A DNA stretch of 64,000 nucleotides from an uncultured Lentisphaeria bacterium (GCA_905197955.1 CAJKAR010000011.1:38879-102878); one strand, 5' to 3'; shown: positions 1 through 9,633, counted from the stretch's first letter. Numbers and translations: made by a program. Notes: a model not told the origin generated them from the letters alone.

Positions 1-1
1 T

Positions 2-322
2 CTCCGGATTGTCAAACTGAATGCGGTCGATATTCTGTTCGACCCGAAACACGCCGCGGGTGTCATTGCGAAAGCATGCGCCCGCGACGGCGTTGTTATG
101 CGTCCCACCGGCTGCTGTGATATCGGGGACGGCATTGTTTATATTCCGCTTGCCGAGTCGCCGCTTCCGGGGTCGGTTTCCTATTATTTTTCGATGTTCC
201 CCGATTCCAGCGGCGAAACGGTGGTATCGGAACTGAATCTGCGTTATATGAACGATATGCAGCTGATCGGTTCCTTCCGTTTTGAAGATACCCTCTGGGG
301 GCTCTGGATGCGGGAGGCGTAA
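2..322 (+). CDS. C-terminal fragment of an unknown protein
   Basis: An open frame runs from the window edge to a TAA stop and gives about 106 residues of a protein whose start lies outside. It has no transmembrane stretch and no motif I recognise; it is mixed in composition with several Cys and Tyr and ends in LWGLWMREA. Codon use looks like that of neighbouring genes, and a strong hairpin terminator follows it, both of which support a real gene end. An internal ATG at 98 is possible, but the frame is open upstream of it, so I read it as a partial gene. No function is proposed. Confidence 0.6.
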   Translation, partial: LRIVKLNAVDILFDPKHAAGVIAKACARDGVVMRPTGCCDIGDGIVYIPLAESPLPGSVSYYFSMFPDSSGETVVSELNLRYMNDMQLIGSFRFEDTLWGLWMREA

Positions 323-364
323 CCGATTATTCTGTTTCCGGAATAAGGAAGATCATAGCTTTAT

Positions 365-413
365 CCGTCCGCCCGGGATTTCGAGGAATTCCCGCGCGGA
401 CGGTTCGTTTTTT
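365..413 (+). terminator. Rho-independent terminator before mutS
   Basis: CCGTCCGC at 365-372 pairs with GCGGACGG at 396-403, with further GC-rich pairing possible inside the loop, and a T-rich tail (404-413) follows. It closes the preceding partial gene and insulates mutS. Confidence 0.8.
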
Positions 414-434
414 GGAAAATCCTCCATTTTACGC

Positions 435-463
435 TTGCAGAACTCCGCTTTGCGATGTAGAAT
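435..463 (+). promoter_or_regulatory. Sigma-70-type promoter of mutS
   Basis: TTGCAG (435-440), a 17-base spacer, then TAGAAT (458-463). The predicted start of transcription near 470 lies between the upstream ATG at 412 and the ATG at 502, which argues for the downstream start of mutS. Confidence 0.6.
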
Positions 464-501
464 ACTCTATTAAAATTGTCCCTTCAGTGAATGGAGTTCC
501 T

Positions 502-3054
502 ATGCCCGACGATAAAAGTTTGACGCCAATGATGAAGCAGTATCTTCAGGTGAAAGCCGAAGCGCCGAAAGACGCGATCCTGATGTTCCGCATGGGCGAC
601 TTTTACGAGATGTTTTTCAACGATGCCAAAATCGCCAGTCCGGTTCTGGAAATCGCTCTGACCACCCGTGCCGGCTCTCCCATGTGCGGAGTGCCGTATC
701 ATGCGATTGATGTCTATCTGCCGAAACTGCTGGAGGCCGGACTCAAGGTGGCAATCGCCGAACAGCAGGAGGATCCCGCGCTGGCAAAGGGAATTGTCAA
801 ACGCGGAATTACAAGGGTCGTCACACCGGGATCCGTCATTGACGGGCCGCTTCTGAAGCCGAGCGACAACAATTTTCTCTGTTCTTACTTCTCGGTTCCG
901 TCAAAAAAGACGTATGCTCTGGCATGGCTTGACATCAGTACCGGAGAGTTTGCGGCCGCGGAATATTCCCGCGTTCAGGATGCTGTCGATGAGCTGTCCA
1001 AACTGCATCCGCGCGAGTGTCTGGCTCCCGCGTCGCTTCTCGACCAGTGGCGCAAAGAGCCGGCGGAAAAACCGGAGACTCCGCAGAATCTCCTCTGGAC
1101 CGAACTTGATGACTGGATCTTTTCTTATGACAATGCATACGCTCTGCTCAACCGTCATTTCGGGACCGTGTCGCTGGAAGGGTTCGGGTTCCGCGGCGAG
1201 ACCTCCGCGATCCGCGCGGCAGGAGCCATTCTCGCCTATACGGAGGATAATCTCAAGTGCCAAACCGGACACATCCGCCGGATCAGCCTGAAAACCCGCG
1301 ATGAATTCCTGTTGCTGGATCCCGCCAGCCGCCGGAATCTGGAACTGGTCGATCCGATGCTCGGATCCGTCAAGAATTCCACTCTGCTGAAGGTTCTGGA
1401 CCGGTCTAAAACGCCGATGGGCGGGCGACTCCTCCGGAACTGGGTTCTGAATCCTCTGCGGAATGTGGACCGCATCATCGAACGCCAGGATATTGTCGGC
1501 ACTTTCAAGGACGATCCGCTGACTCTGACCGAGCTCCGGGAAACCATTTCCGGAATTCGCGATCTTGAACGAATTACGGCACGGTTGAATACAAATTCCG
1601 CCAATCCGCGGGATCTGATTGCTCTTTCCAGCAGTCTGGCGCTGATTCCCGGAGTGAAGAATATTCTTGCGATTTTCGATCTGCCGCTGATTGCGGATAT
1701 CAACAACCGTCTGAATGAGCTTCAGGAGCTGACGGAACGCATTCTCAATACGATTGTCGAAGCACCTCCCGTCAGCACGACCGACGGAGGCGTCATCCGT
1801 TCCGGCTGTTCCCCCGAACTCGACGAACTCCGTTCCGCCGCTACCGAGGGTCGCAACTGGGTCGCCCAGCTTCAGGCGAAGGAGCAGGAGCGGACCCGGA
1901 TCAAATCCCTGAAAGTCAATTATAACCGCGTGTTCGGATTCTATATCGAAGTGACCAAATCCAATCTGGAGAACGTGCCGGAGGACTATATCCGGAAACA
2001 GACTCTTGTCAACTGCGAGCGCTTTATCACGCCGGAGCTCAAGGAGATGGAAGCTAAGATTCTCGGCGCCGACGACAAGGCGAAAGCGCTGGAACATAAA
2101 ATTTTCGATGAGCTCCGATCCTATGCGGCAACTTTTACCGCGGAGATTCAGAAGACCGCTGAGGCGCTTGCGGAAATCGATGCTCTCTGCTCGCTTGCCG
2201 ATTGTGCTTCGCAGTATTCCTACTGCCGTCCGCGGATCGACAACAGCGATGTTCTCGTGATCCGTGGCGGACGGCATCCCGTGCTCGATGCCGCCATGCA
2301 GGATTCCCGTTTCATCCCGAACGATACCGTTCTCGACGGCGATGAGAACCGCATGATGATTATTACAGGACCGAACATGGCAGGAAAATCCACCTATATC
2401 CGTCAGACAGCGCTCCTTGTCATTATGGCGCAAATGGGATCGTTTATTCCGGCAGACAGTGCGGTGATCGGTGTGGCGGATAGAATTTTCACCCGTGTCG
2501 GCGCTGCGGATGATATCTCGCGCGGACAGAGCACCTTCATGGTGGAAATGCTCGAAACCGCCAACATTCTCAACAACGCCACGGCAAAGAGCCTGATTAT
2601 TCTGGATGAGATTGGACGGGGAACCAGCACGTTTGACGGGTTGTCGATTGCCTGGTCCGTCGCCGAATACATTCTCGACAATCCCTCCTGTCGTGCCCGC
2701 ACCCAGTTTGCAACCCATTACCACGAGCTCACCGAACTGGCGATGGTTCGCAAAGGAGTCAAGAATTACAACGTCGCGGTCCGGGAATATGGAGACCAGA
2801 TTATTTTCCTGCGCCAGATTGTCCCCGGTGCCGCGGACAAAAGTTACGGTATTCATGTTGCCAAGCTGGCCGGCCTGCCGGATCAGGTGATCAAGCGCGC
2901 CAAAGAGATTCTGACAAATCTGGAAGAGAATGCGATCGGCGAAGCGAATCTTCCCTCTGTCACGGTTGGCAGGGAAAAACGGTCCCGTTACAACCGCAAT
3001 GGCGGTCCCCCGCAGCCGAAGCCAGCGATCCTTCAGCCGTCATTGTTCGATTGA
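502..3054 (+). CDS. mutS: DNA mismatch repair protein MutS
   Basis: MutS recognises base mismatches and small loops in newly replicated DNA and recruits MutL. The 850-residue product has the family length. The N-terminal mismatch-binding domain shows GDFYEMF with the wedge Phe34 and Glu36. The lever and clamp domains follow. The C-terminal ATPase has Walker A GPNMAGKST at 623-631, the signature SRGQSTFMVEM, the Walker B region LIILDEIGRGTS and the THYHEL switch. The ATG at 502 is preceded by GGAG five bases upstream and lies downstream of the predicted promoter, so a 30-residue longer form starting at 412 is unlikely. The M20 peptidase gene follows after 68 bases, possibly co-transcribed. Confidence 0.97.
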   Translation: MPDDKSLTPMMKQYLQVKAEAPKDAILMFRMGDFYEMFFNDAKIASPVLEIALTTRAGSPMCGVPYHAIDVYLPKLLEAGLKVAIAEQQEDPALAKGIVKRGITRVVTPGSVIDGPLLKPSDNNFLCSYFSVPSKKTYALAWLDISTGEFAAAEYSRVQDAVDELSKLHPRECLAPASLLDQWRKEPAEKPETPQNLLWTELDDWIFSYDNAYALLNRHFGTVSLEGFGFRGETSAIRAAGAILAYTEDNLKCQTGHIRRISLKTRDEFLLLDPASRRNLELVDPMLGSVKNSTLLKVLDRSKTPMGGRLLRNWVLNPLRNVDRIIERQDIVGTFKDDPLTLTELRETISGIRDLERITARLNTNSANPRDLIALSSSLALIPGVKNILAIFDLPLIADINNRLNELQELTERILNTIVEAPPVSTTDGGVIRSGCSPELDELRSAATEGRNWVAQLQAKEQERTRIKSLKVNYNRVFGFYIEVTKSNLENVPEDYIRKQTLVNCERFITPELKEMEAKILGADDKAKALEHKIFDELRSYAATFTAEIQKTAEALAEIDALCSLADCASQYSYCRPRIDNSDVLVIRGGRHPVLDAAMQDSRFIPNDTVLDGDENRMMIITGPNMAGKSTYIRQTALLVIMAQMGSFIPADSAVIGVADRIFTRVGAADDISRGQSTFMVEMLETANILNNATAKSLIILDEIGRGTSTFDGLSIAWSVAEYILDNPSCRARTQFATHYHELTELAMVRKGVKNYNVAVREYGDQIIFLRQIVPGAADKSYGIHVAKLAGLPDQVIKRAKEILTNLEENAIGEANLPSVTVGREKRSRYNRNGGPPQPKPAILQPSLFD

Positions 3055-3122
3055 CGGATCTTTGACGGATCTTGTTCCATTTGAAAAAACATTGCAGATC
3101 AAGCATTTTTTTGGAGGACTGA

Positions 3123-4190
3123 ATGATGAACGATTCCCTTGAACTGTTGAAAGAACTGATCCGCTGCAAGCCGGTTTCCGACCGGATCGACTGTGTGAAC
3201 CGGGCTGAGTCCGTCATGCGCAACTATCTGGAATCGAAAGGATTGTATTGTGTGACGGAACAAATTGACGGACGTTCCGTTCTCTATGCATCGACTCTTC
3301 CCGGAAAGGTGCAGGACATTCTGCTGAATGCGCATCTTGATGTGGTTCCGGCTCCGGATGAGATGTTTGAACCCGTCGAAAAAGACGGCCGCCTCTATGC
3401 CCGCGGCAGCGCGGATTGTCTTGGAAATGCCGTCTGCATCGCTGAAATCCTCTGCCGCTGTGCGGGAAAAGCGAGTGTTTCTGTCTTCTTTACCGCTGAT
3501 GAGGAGATCGGCGGCTCCACCACAGCCGCCATGGTGGAACGAGGATATGCCGCACGGAAGATGGTTCTGATTCTTGACGCGGCTCCGTATTCCATTGCTC
3601 ATGCGCAGAAAGGAATTCTGACTCTGACACTTCGCGCACACGGGAAGGGCGGACACTCGTCTGAACCGTGGCGGCTCGACAATCCGATCGACCGTCTGGT
3701 CGACGGGTATGTCAAACTCCGTGAGGCGTGGCCGCCCCTGCCGCACGACAGTCACTGGGGCAATACGATGGCTCCATGCATTCTCCGCGCGGGAAGTGTT
3801 TCAAATCAGGTCCCCGATACAGCGGAAATGCTCCTCAACATCCGTTACATTTCGGAAGAGGATGGACAGAGAATTCCTGCCAGAATCCGGGAAATTACGG
3901 GGTTGGAAGTCATCTCCGGCATGACGTCCAGTCCGGTGTTCGTCGATGAGTCGCATCCGATGATGCAGAAGCTGAAACAGGCGATGGAGATTCAGTTCCC
4001 CGATCACCCGATCTCCTTTTGCCGGATGGATGGCGCTACGGATGCACGACATTTTGTCAAGCTGGGAGTTCCTGTCGCAATTCTGGGAACCTGCGGAGAT
4101 GGAATGCATTCTTCCGGGGAGTGGGCGGAGCTGCAGAGCCTTCGGGATTATGCCGATCTTCTGACTGCATTTCTTACTGCGGAAAAGTAA
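3123..4190 (+). CDS. M20-family metallopeptidase (ArgE/DapE-like)
   Basis: A 355-residue cytosolic di-zinc amidohydrolase of the ArgE/DapE/carboxypeptidase G2 group, acting on an N-acyl amino acid or short peptide. Visible metal-site motifs are NAHLDVVPAP, RGSADCLGN with the bridging Asp, DEEIGG with the general base Glu, and a C-terminal GMHSSGEW His. The central GKGGHSSEP segment is typical of the dimerisation domain. GGAGG at 3113-3117 supports the ATG at 3123; an ATG directly after it is equally possible. The substrate cannot be read from sequence: ArgE, DapE and succinyl-diaminopimelate desuccinylase relatives all look alike here. Its 3' end overlaps the convergent LacI gene by 17 bases. 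Confidence 0.9.
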   Translation: MMNDSLELLKELIRCKPVSDRIDCVNRAESVMRNYLESKGLYCVTEQIDGRSVLYASTLPGKVQDILLNAHLDVVPAPDEMFEPVEKDGRLYARGSADCLGNAVCIAEILCRCAGKASVSVFFTADEEIGGSTTAAMVERGYAARKMVLILDAAPYSIAHAQKGILTLTLRAHGKGGHSSEPWRLDNPIDRLVDGYVKLREAWPPLPHDSHWGNTMAPCILRAGSVSNQVPDTAEMLLNIRYISEEDGQRIPARIREITGLEVISGMTSSPVFVDESHPMMQKLKQAMEIQFPDHPISFCRMDGATDARHFVKLGVPVAILGTCGDGMHSSGEWAELQSLRDYADLLTAFLTAEK

Positions 4191-5172
4191 CGGGATCCGA
4201 TTCGGTTTGGAAAAGATCCCGGACCGATTCCCGAATGATTAGTTTGTAGTCGATTTCCCGGTCTGAAAGATCTTTTTCCCCGTGCATCATTTTTTCAAGC
4301 AGATCGAAGGATGCTTCCGCCAGAGCGGGAAAGTCCTGTGCGATCGTCGTATGCCGGGGAGTATGGTAGCGCGAAAAGTAATTTTCATAGGTAATCAGGG
4401 AAAGATCCTCCGGAATCCGTTTGCCGAACAGAAAAAGAGCGTGCATTACGGGCAGCGTGATATCCTCCCCGCCGACGACCAGTGCGGTGCATCGTTTTTT
4501 CAGAAGCATCCCTACCGCTTCCTCCAGAGGAAGATCATTGGAATAAAACTGGAGCGTGCATGAATTGCGGATCCCCAGTGATTCTGTGATGTTCCGGAAT
4601 GCTTCACTGCGCAGATTGCTGTTGACTACATTGCGATTTTCCATGAAGTGGAGAAATCCGATTCTGGTATGATGGTTCCGATATAAATGCTCCACCGCCA
4701 GCTGGATGCCGTGTTTCTCATTGGAATGAACCGAATAGACCTGTTCAAGATGGTTTCCGATATCGTTGAAACAGACCAGCGGAATATTTTTCATGTTCGG
4801 GAACTTATAGCAGACCTCTTTCAGGTAATCGAAAGAGATTGCGCCGGAAATCAGGTTTTCACTGAGCAGGCCGATGTCTTCCCGGGAGACCATCAGACAG
4901 CCATAGCCTTTTTCTCCGGCCTTTTTCCGTATGCAGTCGATGACTTGAACGCTGTACAATCCGAGTCCGGGAACCTGGATCGTGGGCAGAATCAGAGCGA
5001 CGACCCGTCTTTTTCCGCTCCGTACATCGTAGCCGAGGCGCCGAACCGCAGCCAGAATTCTTTTTCGTACCGAAGCCGCTACGCCGGGGACATCGTTCAG
5101 GCAGCGGGAAACACTGGATATGGAGGTGCCTGCCTCTTTCGCAACATCCCGGATATTGATCTTTTTCATCAT
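4174..5172 (-). CDS. LacI-family transcriptional regulator
   Basis: A 332-residue sugar-responsive repressor. The N-terminal helix-turn-helix reads INIRDVAKEAGTSISSVSR and the hinge follows, then a periplasmic-binding-like effector domain (ALILPTIQVPG, SGAISFD, VVGGEDITLPVMHAL). The start is one of two adjacent ATGs (5172 or 5169) behind GGGAGC; an open frame extends further upstream but lacks a ribosome site and would place extra residues before the HTH. It is divergent from the pseudopilin and glycosidase genes at 5358-9500, the usual arrangement for a local repressor. The effector is unknown but is presumably a sugar released by that enzyme. Confidence 0.93.
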   Translation of the reverse strand: MMKKINIRDVAKEAGTSISSVSRCLNDVPGVAASVRKRILAAVRRLGYDVRSGKRRVVALILPTIQVPGLGLYSVQVIDCIRKKAGEKGYGCLMVSREDIGLLSENLISGAISFDYLKEVCYKFPNMKNIPLVCFNDIGNHLEQVYSVHSNEKHGIQLAVEHLYRNHHTRIGFLHFMENRNVVNSNLRSEAFRNITESLGIRNSCTLQFYSNDLPLEEAVGMLLKKRCTALVVGGEDITLPVMHALFLFGKRIPEDLSLITYENYFSRYHTPRHTTIAQDFPALAEASFDLLEKMMHGEKDLSDREIDYKLIIRESVRDLFQTESDPVTFPQ

Positions 5173-5221
5173 CTGCTCCCTTTCTCTGTGCAAGGTAATG
5201 GTGTTCCGGGAAAAATCAAGA

Positions 5222-5243
5222 TTTGTTTCATGTTTTGTTTCAT
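5222..5243. promoter_or_regulatory. Candidate operator: TTTGTTTCAT direct repeat
   Basis: Two copies of TTTGTTTCAT lie 12 bases apart (5222-5231 and 5234-5243) between the LacI gene and the divergent promoter at 5283. LacI-family operators are normally palindromes, so this may instead be chance in a T-rich stretch. Confidence 0.3.
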
Positions 5244-5282
5244 ATTTTTCATAATTTGCAGTCGGATGGAGAAAAAAAGCTC

Positions 5283-5311
5283 TTGTCAAAGATCCTGATT
5301 TTTGCTATAAT
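5283..5311 (+). promoter_or_regulatory. Near-consensus sigma-70 promoter for the pseudopilin/GH operon
   Basis: TTGTCA (5283-5288), a 17-base spacer and a perfect TATAAT (5306-5311). It is one of the best promoters in the window and faces the genes at 5358 and 6120; such a strong promoter fits control by the divergent LacI repressor. Confidence 0.8.
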
Positions 5312-5357
5312 TATCCAAAAAAGAAGAGCTCTCAAACACCGGAAAGGAAAGAATCGC

Positions 5358-6083
5358 ATGATGTATCCATGGCAGAAAGAAAAGATAGAATCCGTCTTGA
5401 AAAAGATTCCATCCCGGAAGCGGAATTTTTCCCTGATAGAGCTTCTCGTCGTCATTGCAATCATTGCCATCCTTACCGGAATTCTTCTGCCGGCGTTGAA
5501 TTCCGCGCGTAAAAAAGCGAAAAGCGTTGCCTGCATCAACAACCTGAAAACCTGCGCATTGAAGATGAATTTCTATGCGGATGACTGGGAGGATTTCCTT
5601 CCGGCTGTTTCAGACTCGGATGGTCGGACCTGGAGTTATCTTCTTGGTCCGAAGCATACCGCTCTGATGTGGAAATTCGAGGGGTATCCAGACTATCGCT
5701 GTCCTTATGAAATCATCGGGACCGATACGACCGCAGCAAGATATTTTACCTACGGGATGAACTGCTATCTGAAAGACGGCGGACAATGGTCCATTAATTA
5801 TTATCCCAAACGTACCCAGATTGGAAAAAAGGGCGGTTCCTGGGTTCCGAAAGGTGTCCCCTCCTCCATTCTGGTGCTGACCGATACGCTGACCACAGGC
5901 CGAACCGAACAGCATTACATGATGAACAGTAACAGCGGAGCGATCCATCTCCGTCATAATAATCTGACCAACGGACTGATGCTGGACGGCAGTGCCCAGT
6001 CCCTCGGACTCGGCGCACTCTCTTCCCGGTGCAGTGGGTCTGGGAATGTTATGACCGAAACCATGGATCTCTTCACTTTCTGA
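5358..6083 (+). CDS. Type IV pseudopilin-like secreted protein with H-x9-DG motif
   Basis: A 241-residue protein with an N-terminal prepilin-type segment (NFSLIELLVVIAIIAILTG), basic residues before it and a single hydrophobic helix after it, followed by LLPALNSARKKAKS and a globular domain. Near the C-terminus RHNN through LMLDG gives His-x9-Asp-Gly, the motif seen in DUF1559-like and related prepilin-type proteins of Planctomycetes and Lentisphaerae. The usual Gly before the cleavage site is replaced by Asn. The start is the first ATG behind GGAAAGGAAAG and downstream of the promoter. It is the first gene of an operon with the large glycosidase-like gene 36 bases later. Its function is unknown; surface display or an accessory role in secretion is inference. 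Confidence 0.85.
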   Translation: MMYPWQKEKIESVLKKIPSRKRNFSLIELLVVIAIIAILTGILLPALNSARKKAKSVACINNLKTCALKMNFYADDWEDFLPAVSDSDGRTWSYLLGPKHTALMWKFEGYPDYRCPYEIIGTDTTAARYFTYGMNCYLKDGGQWSINYYPKRTQIGKKGGSWVPKGVPSSILVLTDTLTTGRTEQHYMMNSNSGAIHLRHNNLTNGLMLDGSAQSLGLGALSSRCSGSGNVMTETMDLFTF

Positions 6084-6119
6084 CGTGATTGATTGAACTG
6101 ATATAAGGAATATACTGAA

Positions 6120-9100
6120 ATGAAACAGATGATTACTCTGCTGTTTTTCTCTCTGGCCGGAACGGTTCTGTTTTCCGCGCAGCCTCCAGCCTCCAACATC
6201 CGTCTGATTCCCGGGGGAATCGAAGTCGTGGAACGGGAGAATGCCGCGACCGCAGCCTTTGATCCCACTCAGCGCCTGAAGCCCGTGGATCAGCGGGTGC
6301 TGATTGATTTCATGGATCTTGCCGGTTCTCCGCAGGCTGGAAAACTGAAAATGGATCCGAAAACGTCTTCGCAGGAAGGTTCCATCGAAGTCGGACGGGA
6401 AAAAGCTCTTTTCCTCTATTCTTCCAGCGTGAAAAAAACGGGGACAAATCAGTTCCGCTTCACGTTCCGGATCCGGAAGGAGCAGCCGGAAAACTTGAAG
6501 GAAACTTTTGTCAGTCTCCGTCTGAACCGGGCTCTCCAGGATGTCCCGCTGACTCTGACTGTGGAGAGTTCCGACGGGAATTTCTGGAATCACAAGCTGA
6601 TTTTTCCTCAGACGCACAAAGGCGGATGGATCTGGTCAAGCGCGGAAAAACAGAAAGTCCGTTCCATCCGGATTCCGCTGCATCGCGGAGAGCTTGTTGT
6701 TCAAGGCCTTACGGCTCCTGCCATGGCGTGCAAGTACGGAACGAACACAGGAAATCTGCGCTTGTATCTGGACAGGGGAAAGATGACCGGAACCGGAGCG
6801 GAGCTGATGGTCTCCTACGAACCCTATCAATCGGAATCGCTGAATTTAAGGCCGCTCATGAATATGGGATTCCGTGACGATATCCCCGATGACAAGCAGG
6901 GAGGCTGGACCGATCAGGGGCCTGAAAACGATCTCCGCATGATAAAAAGCGGAAAACAGGTTTTTGTCAATATTCCGTTTGATGTGGTTGATCCGGCGGA
7001 AAACAAGGGGAAATCGGTTTTGGTGTTTGCCAGTCCGGAACGTCCGTATTTTGCAGAGAAGGCGGTCGTGCCGGTCGATGGAAAGCGTTTCCGCTGGATC
7101 TATCTGCTTCATGCCGATGCGTGGGGAAAGAAAAAAGAGGTCGGAATTCTTCAAGTCAACTATCAGGACGGCGAAAAGATTCGCTTCTCCATCGTGGACG
7201 GTCGCGATGTGGCAAACTGGTGGGAGCCGAAATCGGTTCTCAACGCCGCTGTCGCCTGGAAAGGTCAGAACCGCAATGCGTTTCTCGGTCTTTACATCAG
7301 CCGTTTCCCGGTGAAAGATAAACCGATCCGGGCGCTGGAACTGATCTCTTCGAAACAGTCGGTCTGGCTGGTTCTGGCAATATCGGGAGTTCGCGCGGAA
7401 CATCCGCCGTTTCCGCCGGTGGATGCCGAAGCCGTCGAAGTCCCGGTCGTCATGGACAAACGCGACTGGCGGGAATACTCGCTGACCGTTCAGAAGAAAC
7501 AGCCCGTCCGCAACAGCGCGCTGGATTTCTCGTTCCTGCTGGATGCTCCCGCAGGAAAATACGGGTTCCTCAAAAGTGAAGGGGAAAATTTCGTCTTTGA
7601 ACAGCGTCCCGGTGTTCCGGTCCGCTTCAACGGAGCCAATCTCTGCGGAGAGATTGCAACAAGATACACAAAAGAGGAGGCAGAACGTCTTGCAGAACAG
7701 ATCGCTTCTCTTGGAATCAATGCGGTGCGGCTGCACCATTTCGACCGCGATCTCGTGGATTCTACGAAAAACGACGGTTCCGTCCTGCCGGAGCGTCTTG
7801 ACCATCTGCACTATCTCGTGTACGCAATGAAAAAGCGCGGAATTTATGTTACTCTTGATCTCTACACAACTCGAACCACCGGATTCCCGGAGAAATTCAA
7901 AAGCATGTTCGATGTCAAGAGCCGCATGGTCTTTTCCAAAACGCTCCGCGACAATCTGATGAATTTCGCCCGCACGATGCTGACTCCCGTGAATCCCTAT
8001 ACCGGACTTGCACTCAAAGATGATCCGGCTCTTGTTTTCATCGGCCTCATCAACGAGGATCCGGTGATGACTGTGCATGACCAGTATAAATTCCCGAACA
8101 GCGATCCTGTCCAGCACCGGGCGATCCGAGAGAACTTCGAGTCCTGGTGCGCGGCACGGAAGATCCCTCTGCCCGCGAAACCGGATCGGGAACTCTATGT
8201 ACGCTTTCTGAACGAACATCATATCAGAATTTACCGGGAGATGACCGATTCCCTCCGGAAAATGGGAGTGCGGCAGATGACTTCGGATATCTCCTGCTCG
8301 GCGAATTCCATCACCGCGATTCCCCGGAAGGCCTTTGATTATGTGGACAATCATTTCTATTTTTCCCATCCGGAAGCACTCGGCAACGCCTGGAGCTTTC
8401 CTAGCCGGTACTCCGACGAGAGCATGACAACCGTCCTGTTCGACAACATGACCCGTACCGTCGCTTCCCGCATCCGGGGGAAGCCGATGACCATTACGGA
8501 ATTCAATTTCTGTGCCCCGAATATCTATCGTCACGAAGGGGGACTTGCAATGGGAAGTCTCTCCGCCTTTCAGAATCTCGGCGGGATTTTTGTGTTTGAG
8601 TATGCCTCATACTCGCACAAGACGCGCTGGAACACGCTGAACCGGACCGGCGGACATCTCGGCTGGTTCGGTGTCTCCGTCGATCCGATCCGTCTTCTGA
8701 CCCAGCGCGTTATCGCGCTTCTCTATCTGCGGGGCGACGTGAAGCCGGCGCCGCTCTCCGAACAGGAGCTTCTGACCATTACTCCGGAGGATTATAAACT
8801 TCCGCAGGTGCAGAACTACTCTTTTTTCCGTCTGGCAAAGGATGCCGCGATTCCTGCCGGATTCCATACGCTTGCGTTCTACACAAAAATCGCGATGGAT
8901 TCCGCCGATCGTCTCCCCGCCGGGAGCCGTTCCCTCCGGGAAGTGCTTTCCGGAAAAAAACTGGAAATTCCGCGCAGAGGAAAAGGAATCTATCTGCCGG
9001 AGCAGGGAAGAATCGTCAGTTCGACCGGAGAGATCGCCATCGACGCAAAAACAAAAACGATCCGGATCGTTACGCCGAAAAGCGAAGGTTTCACCGTGAC

Positions 9101-9500
9101 CGGAAAATCTGCAAAAGGCGATCAGCTCAGCGTATCAGGCAGTTCGACCCTCTGTTCTGTCTTTGCCGGCTCTCTTGATGGGAAGGTGCTTGCGGAAACC
9201 TCCCGTGCCCTGATTCTTCATCTGACCGATATTCAGGCAACCGGACGCAAAAAAACTGCACTGGGCAATTCCCGAATCGTTTACAACTGGGGCAATATGG
9301 ATCCCTATCTTCTGCGGAAGGGAAAAGCGGAAATCTCTTTGAAAAACTCCGCCAGAGGATCTGTGCGGATTCGCGCGCTTGATGTCAATGGTGCTGTTCT
9401 TGCAGAAGTCCCCTTCCGGGAGGCGGATGGAATCGTGACGTTTACTGCCGATACCGGACTGCATGGAGCAATGGCATACGAGTTCCTGCGCCTTCCCTGA
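6120..9500 (+). CDS. Large secreted clan GH-A-like glycoside hydrolase
   Basis: A 1126-residue protein with a signal peptide (cleavage probably after VLFSA). An N-terminal beta-rich region of about 500 residues, perhaps carbohydrate-binding, leads into a TIM-barrel region. There, GANLCGE and AVRLHHFDRD resemble the first strands of GH5/GH2-type barrels. The candidate acid/base is Glu646 in LINEDP and the candidate nucleophile Glu794 in TITEFNF. A C-terminal beta region of about 200 residues ends the protein. The spacing of the two Glu fits clan A; the exact family and substrate cannot be set by eye. Two paralogues of the same architecture lie at 33671 and 53279, also next to pseudopilins. Export to the periplasm or cell surface is inferred. 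Confidence 0.82.
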   Translation: MKQMITLLFFSLAGTVLFSAQPPASNIRLIPGGIEVVERENAATAAFDPTQRLKPVDQRVLIDFMDLAGSPQAGKLKMDPKTSSQEGSIEVGREKALFLYSSSVKKTGTNQFRFTFRIRKEQPENLKETFVSLRLNRALQDVPLTLTVESSDGNFWNHKLIFPQTHKGGWIWSSAEKQKVRSIRIPLHRGELVVQGLTAPAMACKYGTNTGNLRLYLDRGKMTGTGAELMVSYEPYQSESLNLRPLMNMGFRDDIPDDKQGGWTDQGPENDLRMIKSGKQVFVNIPFDVVDPAENKGKSVLVFASPERPYFAEKAVVPVDGKRFRWIYLLHADAWGKKKEVGILQVNYQDGEKIRFSIVDGRDVANWWEPKSVLNAAVAWKGQNRNAFLGLYISRFPVKDKPIRALELISSKQSVWLVLAISGVRAEHPPFPPVDAEAVEVPVVMDKRDWREYSLTVQKKQPVRNSALDFSFLLDAPAGKYGFLKSEGENFVFEQRPGVPVRFNGANLCGEIATRYTKEEAERLAEQIASLGINAVRLHHFDRDLVDSTKNDGSVLPERLDHLHYLVYAMKKRGIYVTLDLYTTRTTGFPEKFKSMFDVKSRMVFSKTLRDNLMNFARTMLTPVNPYTGLALKDDPALVFIGLINEDPVMTVHDQYKFPNSDPVQHRAIRENFESWCAARKIPLPAKPDRELYVRFLNEHHIRIYREMTDSLRKMGVRQMTSDISCSANSITAIPRKAFDYVDNHFYFSHPEALGNAWSFPSRYSDESMTTVLFDNMTRTVASRIRGKPMTITEFNFCAPNIYRHEGGLAMGSLSAFQNLGGIFVFEYASYSHKTRWNTLNRTGGHLGWFGVSVDPIRLLTQRVIALLYLRGDVKPAPLSEQELLTITPEDYKLPQVQNYSFFRLAKDAAIPAGFHTLAFYTKIAMDSADRLPAGSRSLREVLSGKKLEIPRRGKGIYLPEQGRIVSSTGEIAIDAKTKTIRIVTPKSEGFTVTGKSAKGDQLSVSGSSTLCSVFAGSLDGKVLAETSRALILHLTDIQATGRKKTALGNSRIVYNWGNMDPYLLRKGKAEISLKNSARGSVRIRALDVNGAVLAEVPFREADGIVTFTADTGLHGAMAYEFLRLP

Positions 9501-9517
9501 AAATACAGTACTCTCCG

Positions 9518-9538
9518 AGTTGAAATCAACTGTTTTTT
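9518..9538 (+). terminator. Weak terminator after the GH gene
   Basis: AGTTG (9518-9522) pairs with CAACT (9527-9531) around a 4-base loop, followed by G and six T. The stem is short and AT-rich, so termination may be partial. The rest of 9539-9633 is AT-rich and shows nothing else clear. Confidence 0.5.
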
Positions 9539-9633
9539 ACTGAAATTATCAGGAATCTTTCTCAAAAAGTTGATTTCAGTTTTCTCAGAGAAGGATTTTT
9601 ATCGTTTTTTACAGGAAAAACGGTTGAACGGTA

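Noticed and set aside
412..502. An upstream ATG giving an 880-residue MutS
   Set aside because: It lies before the predicted promoter and has no ribosome site; the extra 30 residues do not fit the family N-terminus.
901..2856. A 651-codon open frame antisense to mutS
   Set aside because: It is a shadow of the highly conserved mutS reading frame; its translation has no family resemblance, and mutS has full-length motif support.
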